DNA of 44,712 bases from JBHIFB01 sp046760905 (GTDB taxonomy: Bacteria > Gemmatimonadota > CAZMKB01), in contig JBHIFB010000008.1 in assembly GCA_046760905.1 (NCBI GenBank), positions 1 to 44,712 on the forward strand, in the 5' to 3' direction. The notes under the pieces are model-generated. The model did not search any database, was not told the origin of the DNA, and worked only from the letters and a program-made list of their open reading frames with translations. Position 1 is the first letter of the stretch. Each line of letters opens with the position of its first letter. Of this stretch, positions 26,828 through 35,676 are shown piece after piece. Position numbers and translations under genes: made by a program.

Positions 26828-28507
26828 ATGCAGGAAAGCATCTGGAAACGCCTCTTGACCCATTTTTCGAACAACCTCACATCGTACCTTCTCCTCTTCG
26901 CAGTGGCTTTTACGCTCCTCATATCCTTCAGGTTTCCCGTGTATTTCCGTGGAGATGACACGAAGTATCTCACGTGGGCCAATGATAACAACAATCCCTT
27001 TACTTCGTTCCTGCCATCGGAATCTATCTTCTTCGGGATGTTTCGTCCGATTAACAACCTTACCTGGTGGTTTCTGTATCATCTCTTCGGCCTGAATCCA
27101 TTATTCTACCAGATATTCATCACATTTATGTATGCTGTTTCGTTGATATTCTTCTTCAAGCTTGTGGAACTGTTGTTTTCAAGGCCGGTGGCTTTCCTTT
27201 CGGTGATCTCATATTTCGGAGTTTTTTTCTACCTGGGATATATCATTTTCTGGTTCTCCGATTTGACCTTCGTCCTTGAGATGTTTTTCATGAATCTATC
27301 GCTTTATTGCATCATATATGCCTTGAAACTGAGAGGTAATCCCGTATGGGGCGTGATCTTCTTTATTCTCGCCTCCCTCAGCAAGGAGCCCTCCATCTTG
27401 ATCGTCCCCTGCGTCACACTGATTTATGTAATCACCCAGTGGAGGGATTTTACAGTCGAGAAGCGCAGGAAAAGCGCAGGTGTCCTTTTTATCCTGCTGC
27501 TTATATGTCTTGGCGAGATGCTCTTTACACCATTTATAAGGGGCCGCCTAGGCCCATCGAGCACAAAGGGCATATCATACTTGACAGACAGGCTAACTCA
27601 GAGATGGAGCTTCTATTCTTCCCTCCTTCTATCAGAGCTGGGGGTTTCAATCTGGATCTCCTCGTTTTATCTTTCAATGAAGTGTCTGTTCGGTAACGAT
27701 TCCAATTCCATAATTAAAAGGTTTTACTCTATCCTTGTACTGAGCACTGTTCTGTCCCTCATCCTCAAGCCATTCCCGAGCATAGCGCTAATAGCGCTTT
27801 ACATCTCTTTCCTTCCGATTCTCGCAAAGAGGTCGAGAGTGTCAATCGCGGTGCTATGGTCCGTTGTGCCTTTATCGGGTATCATGATGTCATCTTTTAT
27901 GACGAGAACTTATTTAACAGAAGCCTCGTTCGGTTTCGCCATCCTCGTGGGAGTCGCTTTCCATGACATTATCTCTAATATCTATATCGCTCTTAGGGAG
28001 CTGCCCCGTAAGCTTGTCTGGATAGCGGGGACTGTATCTGTTGTGATTCTCTGTCTCGTGCTTGTCGTCTTCGCGTCCAGGCTCAGGCTGAAACTCAACG
28101 CGTTAGAGCTGATCTCTGCCAGCAGACAAAACCTGAGGGAAATGATTGATTACGTTTCCACGCATTTCTCAAACAAGCCTGTTTCACTGCTTGTGATAAA
28201 CTACGGTGACATGGGGATTCTGCCCAAGGATGATATACATCCGCTTGATGATTTGACGAAGGCTCGTCGCAAGAAGGCGATGACGAGTGCTGACTTGCGT
28301 CGCCTGCTGAGAATCGCGGGTCAAAATAATATAAGCGTGAACGGCATGCGTTGGTTTCTGAGAAATAGGGAAGCGGAAGATGGCATTGTGCTTGTGATGA
28401 ACGATTACGAGAATGAATATTTACAAGGCCTCGACATCGAAAGACGCCTCATCCACGAAACCGAACGATGCGGAGAAAGGAAGTGGCTATACTATATCTC
28501 CAAGTGA
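26828..28507 (+). CDS. Polytopic membrane protein, GT-C glycosyltransferase-like
   Basis: 559 aa with about ten hydrophobic segments from residue 20 on and a hydrophilic C-terminal tail (about 420-559). After the first helix comes YFRGDD (D43, D44), the acidic pair that GT-C enzymes use after transmembrane helix 1, and a later FxxxS loop (RPINNLTWW). Such proteins transfer sugars from lipid carriers to lipids or proteins at the membrane exterior; the exact family is not recognised and the acceptor is unknown. Ribosome binding site AGGGG before the ATG. It converges with a minus-strand gene after only eight bases, without a visible terminator. Confidence 0.65.
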   Translation: MQESIWKRLLTHFSNNLTSYLLLFAVAFTLLISFRFPVYFRGDDTKYLTWANDNNNPFTSFLPSESIFFGMFRPINNLTWWFLYHLFGLNPLFYQIFITFMYAVSLIFFFKLVELLFSRPVAFLSVISYFGVFFYLGYIIFWFSDLTFVLEMFFMNLSLYCIIYALKLRGNPVWGVIFFILASLSKEPSILIVPCVTLIYVITQWRDFTVEKRRKSAGVLFILLLICLGEMLFTPFIRGRLGPSSTKGISYLTDRLTQRWSFYSSLLLSELGVSIWISSFYLSMKCLFGNDSNSIIKRFYSILVLSTVLSLILKPFPSIALIALYISFLPILAKRSRVSIAVLWSVVPLSGIMMSSFMTRTYLTEASFGFAILVGVAFHDIISNIYIALRELPRKLVWIAGTVSVVILCLVLVVFASRLRLKLNALELISASRQNLREMIDYVSTHFSNKPVSLLVINYGDMGILPKDDIHPLDDLTKARRKKAMTSADLRRLLRIAGQNNISVNGMRWFLRNREAEDGIVLVMNDYENEYLQGLDIERRLIHETERCGERKWLYYISK

Positions 28508-28515
28508 ATAAGATA

Positions 28516-29619
28516 CTACCTGGCAAGTATCATCTTCTTCGTAATACTTCTCCCATCCGCTGTCAGCCGGTAGAAATAGACGCCTGATGGAAGCGGTTCA
28601 CCTCTATCGTTTTTCCCGTCCCAGCTTACCGTGTAATGGCCGGGGGCCAGGCTTCCTGAGAGGAGGGTTTTCACTCTGCTTCCTCTCAGGGAATATACAT
28701 CTAGCTCTATCAGTCCCCTGGCCGATTCGGAAACCTGGAATGTGATCTCGGTCTGAGGATTGAACGGATTGGGATAGTTCTGGTCAAGCTCGAATGCAAG
28801 CGGCAGCCTTTCCGGTTCATCACCTCCACCGATTCCAACGCCAGGTGCGGCTCTCGATATCGAGGAGGCCTGGGTAAAGTTCGGATTCGTCTCACCTTCC
28901 ATGGAGCTGACATCTACCACGAAAAGCTGTTCCTTGCCCGCCCATGTGTACTCTATCGTCGCCGAGGTGTCAGCGAACTCAAATGGAGGAATACCGGTTG
29001 TCGTTATGGTGGTGTCATAAGCAATCCACCGCAGCACATCAAAAGTACCCATCGGAATCGTCATCGTACCCCATGCGTCAACGGTCACATGACTCCTTTC
29101 GACGAAGCTGATAGGAAACCCTAATACGGTGTCAGCCCAACCTAACTCAAAGGTCCATGAGCTGCCCATGTTTATGGGAAGAGGAATCTCGGCTTGAGGG
29201 TCGTACACCTGTACTAATGAGCTCTCAGCAAAATCGATCCCATTTCCGAGCCATGTCCACATGTTGCTCTGCAAGTCCATATAGGTATATACTGTTCCAA
29301 ACTCACCCTCCTCGGTGAGCATGAAACACATGTTTGCCCCGGGAAAATTACCGGCGAAAGGAGTTCCGGCCACATTCACGACCTCGGTAGATGTCACAAA
29401 TGGTGTTTCGTATGATGTGAAATCCCATGTCCTGGGTCCTCCCGACTGACCCAAATCCACTGTGAATGTCCCGATGTCTGTAGACTCCTCTGCGAAGACG
29501 TAGCCCACCGGCTTGTTGATATCAGAGCTGGTGATAGTAATCTGGGCTTTCACACCCGGAAGACAGAGAAACAGAAAGCAAATTGCAAAGACGAGCGATG
29601 CCGATAACAATTTCTTCAT
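28516..29619 (-). CDS. Secreted protein with T9SS C-terminal sorting domain, unknown function
   Basis: 367 aa from the ATG at 29619, which starts a clear signal peptide (MKKLLSASLVFAICFLFLCL, then GVKA); a TTG 14 codons upstream is less likely. The body is beta-rich with repeated GTF/GTM turns (FGTVYTYMDL, DAWGTMTIPMGTFDVLRW) and no known catalytic motif. Residues about 275-367 are the sorting domain (YPNPFNPQTEITF then GSRVKTLL and SGVYFYRL), close to that of the M14 carboxypeptidase. It is probably secreted or surface-attached. Promoter at 29679-29707. Confidence 0.85.
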   Translation of the reverse strand: MKKLLSASLVFAICFLFLCLPGVKAQITITSSDINKPVGYVFAEESTDIGTFTVDLGQSGGPRTWDFTSYETPFVTSTEVVNVAGTPFAGNFPGANMCFMLTEEGEFGTVYTYMDLQSNMWTWLGNGIDFAESSLVQVYDPQAEIPLPINMGSSWTFELGWADTVLGFPISFVERSHVTVDAWGTMTIPMGTFDVLRWIAYDTTITTTGIPPFEFADTSATIEYTWAGKEQLFVVDVSSMEGETNPNFTQASSISRAAPGVGIGGGDEPERLPLAFELDQNYPNPFNPQTEITFQVSESARGLIELDVYSLRGSRVKTLLSGSLAPGHYTVSWDGKNDRGEPLPSGVYFYRLTADGRSITKKMILAR

Positions 29620-29967
29620 TGTGACCCCCAGACGCTTAAGCTCCCTGGCCGCATTTTTCAAAGAGGTTTATTTAATAATAATTACGCCTTCAGCAGGATC
29701 AAGTCAACAGTATTATAAAGGTGGAGTTTCCCCGAAATTTGAAATTTCTTTCTGTAACTGTTCAAATGGATGGAAGTTAGAGTTCAGTTTAACTGGAACT
29801 TGGAGTTGTTTCGTTCGGACTCTTCGTATTGTCCCATCCAGGGCTCGCAGGTGGGGGATCAGGGCAGCGTTACTTTTGTTTCGACATGCGGATTGACCGG
29901 TCTTAGCTAACAGTATTACAGGGCCCCGAGTCCTTGAGCGGAAGGAAGACTCCACGAGCCTGGAGGT
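29620..29967. other. Intergenic region, promoter only
   Basis: Besides the promoter for the gene below 29619, I see no supportable gene. The plus-strand open frame over this stretch has no ribosome binding site and no recognisable domain. The part from about 29710 to 29965 has no clear repeat or terminator. Confidence 0.5.
29679..29707 (-). promoter_or_regulatory. Candidate promoter of the T9SS-tail protein gene
   Basis: Minus strand: TTGACT (29707-29702), 17 bases, TAATTA (29684-29679), about 55 bases before the likely ATG at 29619. Confidence 0.5.
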
Positions 29968-30570
29968 TTACCTGGCAGGTATTATAAGGAAAGGAAACTC
30001 ACTCACATCAACCACCTCTCCCCCCACCTCGATCGAGGCTCGATATGTGTAGAATCCGGGAGGTGCCGCGAGAGGGATGGCGTGTGAGAGTGGCAAAGAG
30101 AGAACCTCCCAGGGACCGATACCGAACTCGACTGGACCAAGGACAGGATTGCCCGGGAAAGGCCCTGACGGAGTGTCAACATCGATCCAGCCGTTGTATA
30201 TTACTGCGCTGTCAGCATTGTTCGCGATTGCCACATGGGTGCCAAGCATTCCACCGGCCTGGACCAGGTACTGCTCGGCCCTCGCCGATACATCTCCCGG
30301 AGGGATCAGGATGTCGAATCCCATGAACGAGAGGTAGTTGGTAACCCACGACTGGTCGGTCGTGTCAGGGTCATCGGTCTGGGCAGGAATGCCGCCGTCG
30401 TCATCGGTGTCAAGTCCCATCAGAGCCTCAACAAGGAGACGGTGGTTCACCTTTCTGCCTGAGGCACCGCTTGCTTCCCATACCGAGTGGTGACCGAGTG
30501 CGTACCAGAAGTTGTGGGCTGTATTCCAGCTGCCGGCGTCATCGAAGGTTTTGAGATAGGGAACATACAT
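29968..30570 (-). pseudogene. 3' part of the secreted protein gene interrupted by an in-frame TGA
   Basis: 200 residues that continue, in the same frame, the gene ending at TGA 30577-30579 (only two sense codons, CTC and TCG, lie between that stop and the ATG at 30570). The ATG here has no ribosome binding site, so independent translation is unlikely. The sequence goes on smoothly with MYVPYLKTFDDAGSWNTAHN and further aromatic-rich helices, then a C-terminal beta-sandwich (from about residue 100, IANNADSAVIYNGW). Either a nonsense mutation has split the gene or the TGA is read through. No sorting domain is seen at the end. Family not recognised. Confidence 0.7.
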
Positions 30571-30576
30571 CGAGAG

Positions 30577-31467
30577 TCAATCAGAGACGAGGTCTGGTCT
30601 TCTCTGGAAATATGAGTTGAGCAAACCCCACATCGTGACGCCACCTGACATGGCCCAGCTCTCTCTTGCAAGCCCTCTATTCGGATTGTCTTCTACCCAG
30701 CCTTTGATTTCTGCACCCATCTGAGCAGCTGTGAGCCGTATCGAAGGATCGTCGAGATAGACTCCATACCGGTACAGGCTGCCGACCGCCCATGACTCCA
30801 CCATACCGTTCAGCCAGACATATGGAAAAACGCTTATGTAAATATCAAGCGGATAGGCCATCAGGTATAAGGCGCAGCTATCAGCGTACGGTCTATATGA
30901 AAAGTCCCCGAATACGGCCTCGTACTCCATGACAGCCCATAGCCCCCAGGCGCAATTGTAAACACGGTAGTATCCGATGTCTCCGGTTCCACCCTCTTCA
31001 TTGTAACCGGGGAAGTTCATCACATACTGCCAGGCAGCCGCCACGTTGGAATTATACGTTGTATCGCCGGTTAGCCCGAAATACCTGGACCAGACCCAGA
31101 TAGACTCCTGAGTGTTGTCAGACTGTATTATATCCGGCAGATGTTCGCCCTCTCTCATGCCACCGAAATCGATCGTGTCCGGATCGGATACCTGAAGCGT
31201 GGCAATGAAGGCGGCGGCTTCACCGAGGTTCTCAAGGTAGCTTTCACCTGTGAAGTTCGATTTTCCGCCGGGCCTCACATCCAAAAGGCCCTTCCAGAGG
31301 AGATACTCGAAGAGGTCCCTCTGCGTCTGGAAGAGCAGTGGCTGTTGATTGAATTCCTCTGCCTGAATTCTCCACCTCTCATCCCCCGGGGGCCAGTATT
31401 CAGTTGCTTTCGAGTCCGGAGGCAACGTAATCGCGAAAACGGTTACAAGCAGAAGTATACGTTTCAT
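30577..31467 (-). CDS. Secreted all-alpha protein, 5' part, ended by TGA in a longer frame
   Basis: 296 aa from the ATG at 31467 (GGGAG nine bases upstream; the frame extends 18 codons further without a signal peptide). Signal peptide MKRILLLVTVFAITL to about residue 21. The rest is rich in helices with Trp and Tyr (WVWSRYFGLTGD, WLNGMVESWAVGSLYRYG, SWAMSGGVTMWGLLNSY), which resembles alpha/alpha-toroid enzymes, but no family is claimed. The protein would be about 499 aa if the TGA at 30577-30579 were a sense codon. It has its own promoter at 31521-31550. Confidence 0.7.
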   Translation of the reverse strand: MKRILLLVTVFAITLPPDSKATEYWPPGDERWRIQAEEFNQQPLLFQTQRDLFEYLLWKGLLDVRPGGKSNFTGESYLENLGEAAAFIATLQVSDPDTIDFGGMREGEHLPDIIQSDNTQESIWVWSRYFGLTGDTTYNSNVAAAWQYVMNFPGYNEEGGTGDIGYYRVYNCAWGLWAVMEYEAVFGDFSYRPYADSCALYLMAYPLDIYISVFPYVWLNGMVESWAVGSLYRYGVYLDDPSIRLTAAQMGAEIKGWVEDNPNRGLARESWAMSGGVTMWGLLNSYFQRRPDLVSD

Positions 31468-31520
31468 GTCACAACTCCCGGAATGATCCCCTCGGATCGG
31501 ATGCATATCCAACTCAATCA

Positions 31521-31550
31521 ATCATACCATAGAATAAACTTGAAAGTCAA
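31521..31550 (-). promoter_or_regulatory. Candidate promoter of the TGA-split gene
   Basis: Minus strand: TTGACT (31550-31545), an 18-base spacer, and TATGAT (31526-31521), about 55 bases before the ATG at 31467. Confidence 0.55.
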
Positions 31551-31624
31551 GTTTTTCAATTCCCTTTTTTGCCGGTCCCGCAATGACTGGTGTCTTCGAA
31601 TCGTCAGAGACAGGCACGACCCTC

Positions 31625-32467
31625 TTATTGCAGCGTATAGACATGTGCACTGTCTCCCGCTGTAGGCAACAGATGCATTCCGAGGTATGTGAACATCACG
31701 GCGGCGAATCCCAGTATGGCGAACCAGGCAGCCTTCCTGCCCTTCCAGCCCTTCACAAGCCTGAGGTGAAGATAGCCGGCGTAGATAAGCATCGTGATGA
31801 GTGCCCAGCTCTCCTTAGGGTCCCAGACCCAGTAGTCCCCCCACGCCTCCTTCGCCCACACAGCACCAATCAGTAACCCGAATACGAGTGCGGTGAAACC
31901 GAATGAGATGGTCCCGTGTGTGTACTGCTCGAAGTCCAGGACCTCCTGGCCGAGGAGGTTGTTATCCTTGAGCTTCTTCGGATTCGGGTTGAACATGTAA
32001 AGGATTGCTGTTACGAAAGACAAGAAAAGAGCTGCATATGCTATGAAATAAATCATCACATGCGGTATGAACCAGCCACTCTGGAGTGCCGGGAGCAGGT
32101 TGACCACCTCCATGTCCATCCTCATAAGCGCATAGATCATTGAGGCAAATGAACCGATGGTAGCGAAAATTCCAAGAAGCCTCACCCTGTGCAGAAGCTC
32201 GATCACCAGATAGAAAGCTGCAACACAGCATGCAAGGAACACCAGCGATTCGAATAGCGTCTTGAATGGTGGTCTTCCAGAATCCATCCACCGGTCAACG
32301 ATAAAAAGTATGTTGAATGCAAGCCCCGCTGCATAAACCAGAGTCGCTAGGTTCGCGAACCCCCTCCTCCTCACAATGATGAGAGAAAGGTAGAGAAGCG
32401 CGGCTACCGCATAAAGAGTCGTTGTCAACTGGAAAGGCAGATTGGCTCGTGTGAATGTCAGCCACAT
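31625..32467 (-). CDS. ccsA: Cytochrome c biogenesis protein CcsA (System II, WWD domain)
   Basis: Inner-membrane haem handling protein (280 aa) that works with ResB to deliver haem to apocytochromes c outside the membrane. The tryptophan-rich WWD motif is at about residues 204-219 (WAKEAWGDYWVWDPKE), flanked by conserved histidines at H136 (WFIPHV) and H265 (YLGMHLL). About eight transmembrane segments are visible. It follows resB after nine bases, so the two form an operon. Length and motifs separate it from CcmC and CcmF. Confidence 0.95.
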   Translation of the reverse strand: MWLTFTRANLPFQLTTTLYAVAALLYLSLIIVRRRGFANLATLVYAAGLAFNILFIVDRWMDSGRPPFKTLFESLVFLACCVAAFYLVIELLHRVRLLGIFATIGSFASMIYALMRMDMEVVNLLPALQSGWFIPHVMIYFIAYAALFLSFVTAILYMFNPNPKKLKDNNLLGQEVLDFEQYTHGTISFGFTALVFGLLIGAVWAKEAWGDYWVWDPKESWALITMLIYAGYLHLRLVKGWKGRKAAWFAILGFAAVMFTYLGMHLLPTAGDSAHVYTLQ

Positions 32468-32476
32468 GATTTCCTC

Positions 32477-34474
32477 CTATTTCTTTCTTATCCTTGGACG
32501 GATGTAGAATATATAGATCGAGCCGATACACATCATCACAAATCCGGTGTATACAACCCAGAGCCCCGGATCCCTCACAACCTCGAAACCGGTCCAGGTC
32601 CAGTCTGATTCGTTATAACTCTGCTGGTAAATCGAATAACCGCCGTAGATTAGCGGGTGGTTGACTTCGATTGTCTTCGCCATCACTTCCTCACCGTTTT
32701 CCAGAACCCTCACCCTGCTCTTGTAGTCCAGTATATCCCTCTCCCTCTGAAATGTGGAGACATATCCCTGCCTCTCGTGTCTCAAAGGTTCGCTGAATAG
32801 AGGCGACAGCACCAGGCTATCAGCCCTGCCTCCCTCATACACAATCAGCTCGCATAACGGCTGGTCGACATAGAGCTCCTGGACAGAGAGAATGAGATCA
32901 TGCCCAGAAGCCTTGAAGGAAATCGGGCTACCGAGCTCGATCGGGACTTCGCTTTCAACCCGGCCACCCTTCACAACATATACCTTTTTCCCCTCCCCAA
33001 CAATGAAGACGGTGGTCACGGCCGAGGTCGTAGATCCGTGCAATTCATAATCGAGTTCGAGCCCTTCGGGCAAATCGCCACCATGCATCATACCCTTGAG
33101 TTCAGGCCTGGCGAATAAATAAACCGTTCTGTACTCGACATCCGGGTGCTCGGTGTCCGTGATTTCGACAGTAATGGCCGGGTTCACGGGCTCATCAGAA
33201 GCACTGTAGGGCACGCCCTTGTCTATTTTAAAATTGGGATAGTAATTGGTAACACGAACAATGTAGGGAGTTCCTTTAAGCCTGTATGCCTTTCCGCTTT
33301 CTACAGGCATACTCCTCTTCGCACCTTCGATACCGGTCGTATATACAAGAATGTGATGCAGTTTTCCTTCCTCGGATGGTTTCGCTTTTTTGCCCTCAAG
33401 AACGCTCGATAGTTCTTCCGGTATCTGCCAGTCGAATCGTATATTCGCATCGGTGTCAAACACGCTGCTGAAATTGTTACGCTCGGCATCATAGGCCGCG
33501 AGCCATCCCGATGCCTTCGCCTCATCGCGAGTCATTCTCGCGAGGCTTCTGTCCTCGACCATCACGTTCACGATTGGATAAGGCGGCATCCCCGCCTCTA
33601 TGTCTTCCTGCTCGAGGACGGGTGCTTCAAGCCCATCGGCCATTGCATTCTCCGAGAACCTGACAACTTCGAAAGAGACCCCGGCTTCCTCGACTTTGAG
33701 TTCACTCTTTTTTTCTACATTGAGGCTCGAAAGAAGTTCCCCACCGGCTCGAGTAACCCGGAAGGTGTTAATCAAGTATTTGGGTTCATACCATTCTATG
33801 GTGAAATCATCGAGCACAATCTCATAACCCAGAGGAAGCTTAGGGGGTCCGTTCCTGGCCCTCACAATGAAATCATCCCGCTCTTCCCCTTCGTTCAACT
33901 GTATAACTCCCTTCACGCCGTACACGAAACCTATGAAAGCACCTGCAAGCGACACAACGATACCGAAATGCATTATGTAACCCCCGAGGGTCCTCATATT
34001 AAGGTCTTTTCTGGCGATGTAACAGCAGATAAGGTTCACTATCAGAATGAAGAGTATATTAACGAACCATACGCTGTGGAAAAGATCTATCATGTGAAGC
34101 GTGGTGAAAAGATTGAACAGTAAATCGCCATAGGCGCTTTTGTATTCCTGCGGCATCCTGTTCTGGAAGATGAGAGTTCCCAGAATCGTAGCAACCGTGA
34201 CCACAATGATCAGGAGCACACCGAGATTCACGGATTTCACCAATTTCCCCAGAATCTCCTTCCTCCCGATGGCAAGGATCAGGGTGGGGATCAGTATCAC
34301 AAGAAGGGAGATAACATAAACAGCCCACGTGTAATCGAACAGGTCTCTTAAGTACCTGTTGAATAGTCCCTCGTAAAGGTTCGAAAACAGGAAAAGGAAT
34401 AACAGGAATACTATCCCAGCTCTGAAGGATATATCTCTGTCCTTGTTGTCTTTTTTCTTCTCAGAGTTTTTCAT
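32477..34474 (-). CDS. resB: Cytochrome c biogenesis protein ResB (Ccs1-like)
   Basis: Partner of CcsA in System II cytochrome c maturation (665 aa, large for the family). Four N-terminal transmembrane segments lie between about residues 15 and 185, including HSVWFVNILFILIVNLICC and GYIMHFGIVVSLAGAF. A long extracytoplasmic domain (about 190-630) begins GVKGVIQLNEGEERDD, a pattern typical of ResB, and includes an unusual middle section with repeated PAITVEITD-like strands. A last transmembrane helix at about 635-655 anchors the protein. The ATG at 34474 has a short purine-rich upstream region. Confidence 0.9.
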   Translation of the reverse strand: MKNSEKKKDNKDRDISFRAGIVFLLFLFLFSNLYEGLFNRYLRDLFDYTWAVYVISLLVILIPTLILAIGRKEILGKLVKSVNLGVLLIIVVTVATILGTLIFQNRMPQEYKSAYGDLLFNLFTTLHMIDLFHSVWFVNILFILIVNLICCYIARKDLNMRTLGGYIMHFGIVVSLAGAFIGFVYGVKGVIQLNEGEERDDFIVRARNGPPKLPLGYEIVLDDFTIEWYEPKYLINTFRVTRAGGELLSSLNVEKKSELKVEEAGVSFEVVRFSENAMADGLEAPVLEQEDIEAGMPPYPIVNVMVEDRSLARMTRDEAKASGWLAAYDAERNNFSSVFDTDANIRFDWQIPEELSSVLEGKKAKPSEEGKLHHILVYTTGIEGAKRSMPVESGKAYRLKGTPYIVRVTNYYPNFKIDKGVPYSASDEPVNPAITVEITDTEHPDVEYRTVYLFARPELKGMMHGGDLPEGLELDYELHGSTTSAVTTVFIVGEGKKVYVVKGGRVESEVPIELGSPISFKASGHDLILSVQELYVDQPLCELIVYEGGRADSLVLSPLFSEPLRHERQGYVSTFQRERDILDYKSRVRVLENGEEVMAKTIEVNHPLIYGGYSIYQQSYNESDWTWTGFEVVRDPGLWVVYTGFVMMCIGSIYIFYIRPRIRKK

Positions 34475-34581
34475 TCTCCGTCGACCTCATCAAACGGGTT
34501 CTTATGCCAATAATAGCCTAATCAATTTGAGAGAGCCTAAACTCAAAGTCAAGTATTTTTCAGAAATCAAATTCTAATAGC

Positions 34582-34609
34582 TTGACAATAACAAAATTTC
34601 TTATATGAT
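34582..34609 (+). promoter_or_regulatory. Strong sigma70 promoter reading into the inverted-repeat element
   Basis: TTGACA at 34582-34587, a 16-base spacer and TATGAT at 34604-34609. Transcription would start near 34616, about five bases before the first terminal CTAAG of the element. It may be the original promoter of the decayed gene beyond the element, or it may belong to a small RNA. Confidence 0.7.
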
Positions 34610-34620
34610 AGAATTTAGGT

Positions 34621-34840
34621 CTAAGTGCTGCGTTTCACAAATACGGTGACGTATCTTGGAAGTGAAACGCAGCACTTCCATAGGGGCTATCGCCCCTCTC
34701 GGCGCTCGACGTCGCTCGGGCCTCCTCGCGCCGCCTCGCTGTCACCCCTGGGGGAACGGCTGCGTTCCCCCAGACCCCCACAGTGTGGTCGCTTCCCAGA
34801 GTGATAATATGTTACCGTAATTGCGAACGCGACCACTAAG
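34621..34840 (+). mobile_element. 220-bp MITE-like element with inverted-repeat ends and nested hairpins
   Basis: The outer 34 bases of each end form an imperfect terminal inverted repeat (24 of 34 match), most alike in TTCACAAATACGGT on the left and, inverted, TTCGCAATTACGGT on the right. The left end folds into a perfect 16-bp stem (34623-34638 with 34662-34677) enclosing a 5-bp stem with a GTGA tetraloop (34641-34654). Inside are AGGGGC/GCCCCT (34682-34697), CGGCGC/GCGCCG (34700-34705 with 34728-34733) and an 11-bp perfect stem with a GCTG loop (34748-34773). The right end pairs GTGGTCGC with GCGACCAC (34785-34792, 34829-34836). CTAAG stands at both outer ends. No transposase is present. 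The last 54 bases recur at 1-54. Confidence 0.75.
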
Positions 34841-35676
34841 TTTCAAGAGATTATTCCTTGTAAGATCAAATTCCCATCTTTTTTATGGCTTAAAGAATTT
34901 AATACTCACCTGTATGATCATGCTGCTTTTAACCTCGAACCGGAGACGAATCAAACGCCTCTGAAACCAGCGCCTTTCTCATCCTGTGATATTTCCGTGG
35001 ACAACTGCGGCTCAATCACCCCACATCCATATTCAATCTTCATCGCAGACGGTGCATACAATGGCACTGACAATACCATCTTCTTCGTAAATGTACCAAG
35101 TCCTGCCGAAGGCGTGTTCCAGATGGATCCCATCACATGTTCAATCGTTTCAGGAACCTTCTACAGCATAAATTACGGAATTTCGCAAAGGGGAATAGCA
35201 TTTGATCCAAACAGGTACCAGTTCTGGGCCGGTGGTTGGATCGATACTTACATGAACCAGTACGATGCGACTCCGCCATATCCCAGCATCTCACATAACT
35301 ATGTTCATCTCTCGATCGCTTCGGCGGCCATCGATTCTGAAAATGATTATCTTTTCATAGGTACGAACAGTTCATACGACATGGTCTATGTCTACGATAT
35401 CTCGAGCGGGAGCCTTGGCGATCTACTTGGTTCCTGGTGGGTCCCGTGACAACAGGGCTCAAATGGCTGGGACATGGCGGGGATGGCCTTCGAAGACGAC
35501 AACGGACAGTTCATCATTGTAAACCAGTACCTGAGCGGACCGGGAGAGGCGATGGAGATGATACTCCTGTCGATGGCTTTCCCATCGAGGGAGATTATCT
35601 TCTTCTCCTTCCTGCAGGAACATCAATTCACAACATCATGGATTTAGATTCTACCATCGTGCATGTTGTGGAATAA
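34841..35676 (+). pseudogene. Decayed secreted beta-propeller-like gene, 5' end lost and frame broken
   Basis: A coding-like frame runs from the element border with no good start (the first candidate is GTG 34997) through DGAYNGTDNTIFFVNVPSP, WAGGWIDTYMNQYDAT and YLFIGTNSSYDMVYVYDI, patterns that recall a propeller or FlgD-linked repeat protein. TGA at 35447-35449 interrupts it; the same frame continues QQGSNGWDMAGMAFEDDNG to TAG at 35645. A second frame gives GFPIEGDYLLLLPAGTSIHN up to TAA at 35676, so a frameshift is also possible. The lost start next to the mobile element suggests that the insertion cut the gene off from its promoter. Confidence 0.6.

Noticed and set aside
30550..30579. 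Selenocysteine codon at the in-frame TGA
   Set aside because: No SECIS-like hairpin is visible just after the TGA, and the context is not a redox site.
34621..34840. Integron attC site or CRISPR repeat
   Set aside because: The core motifs of attC are absent, there is no integrase, and only one copy with large hairpins is present, without spacers.
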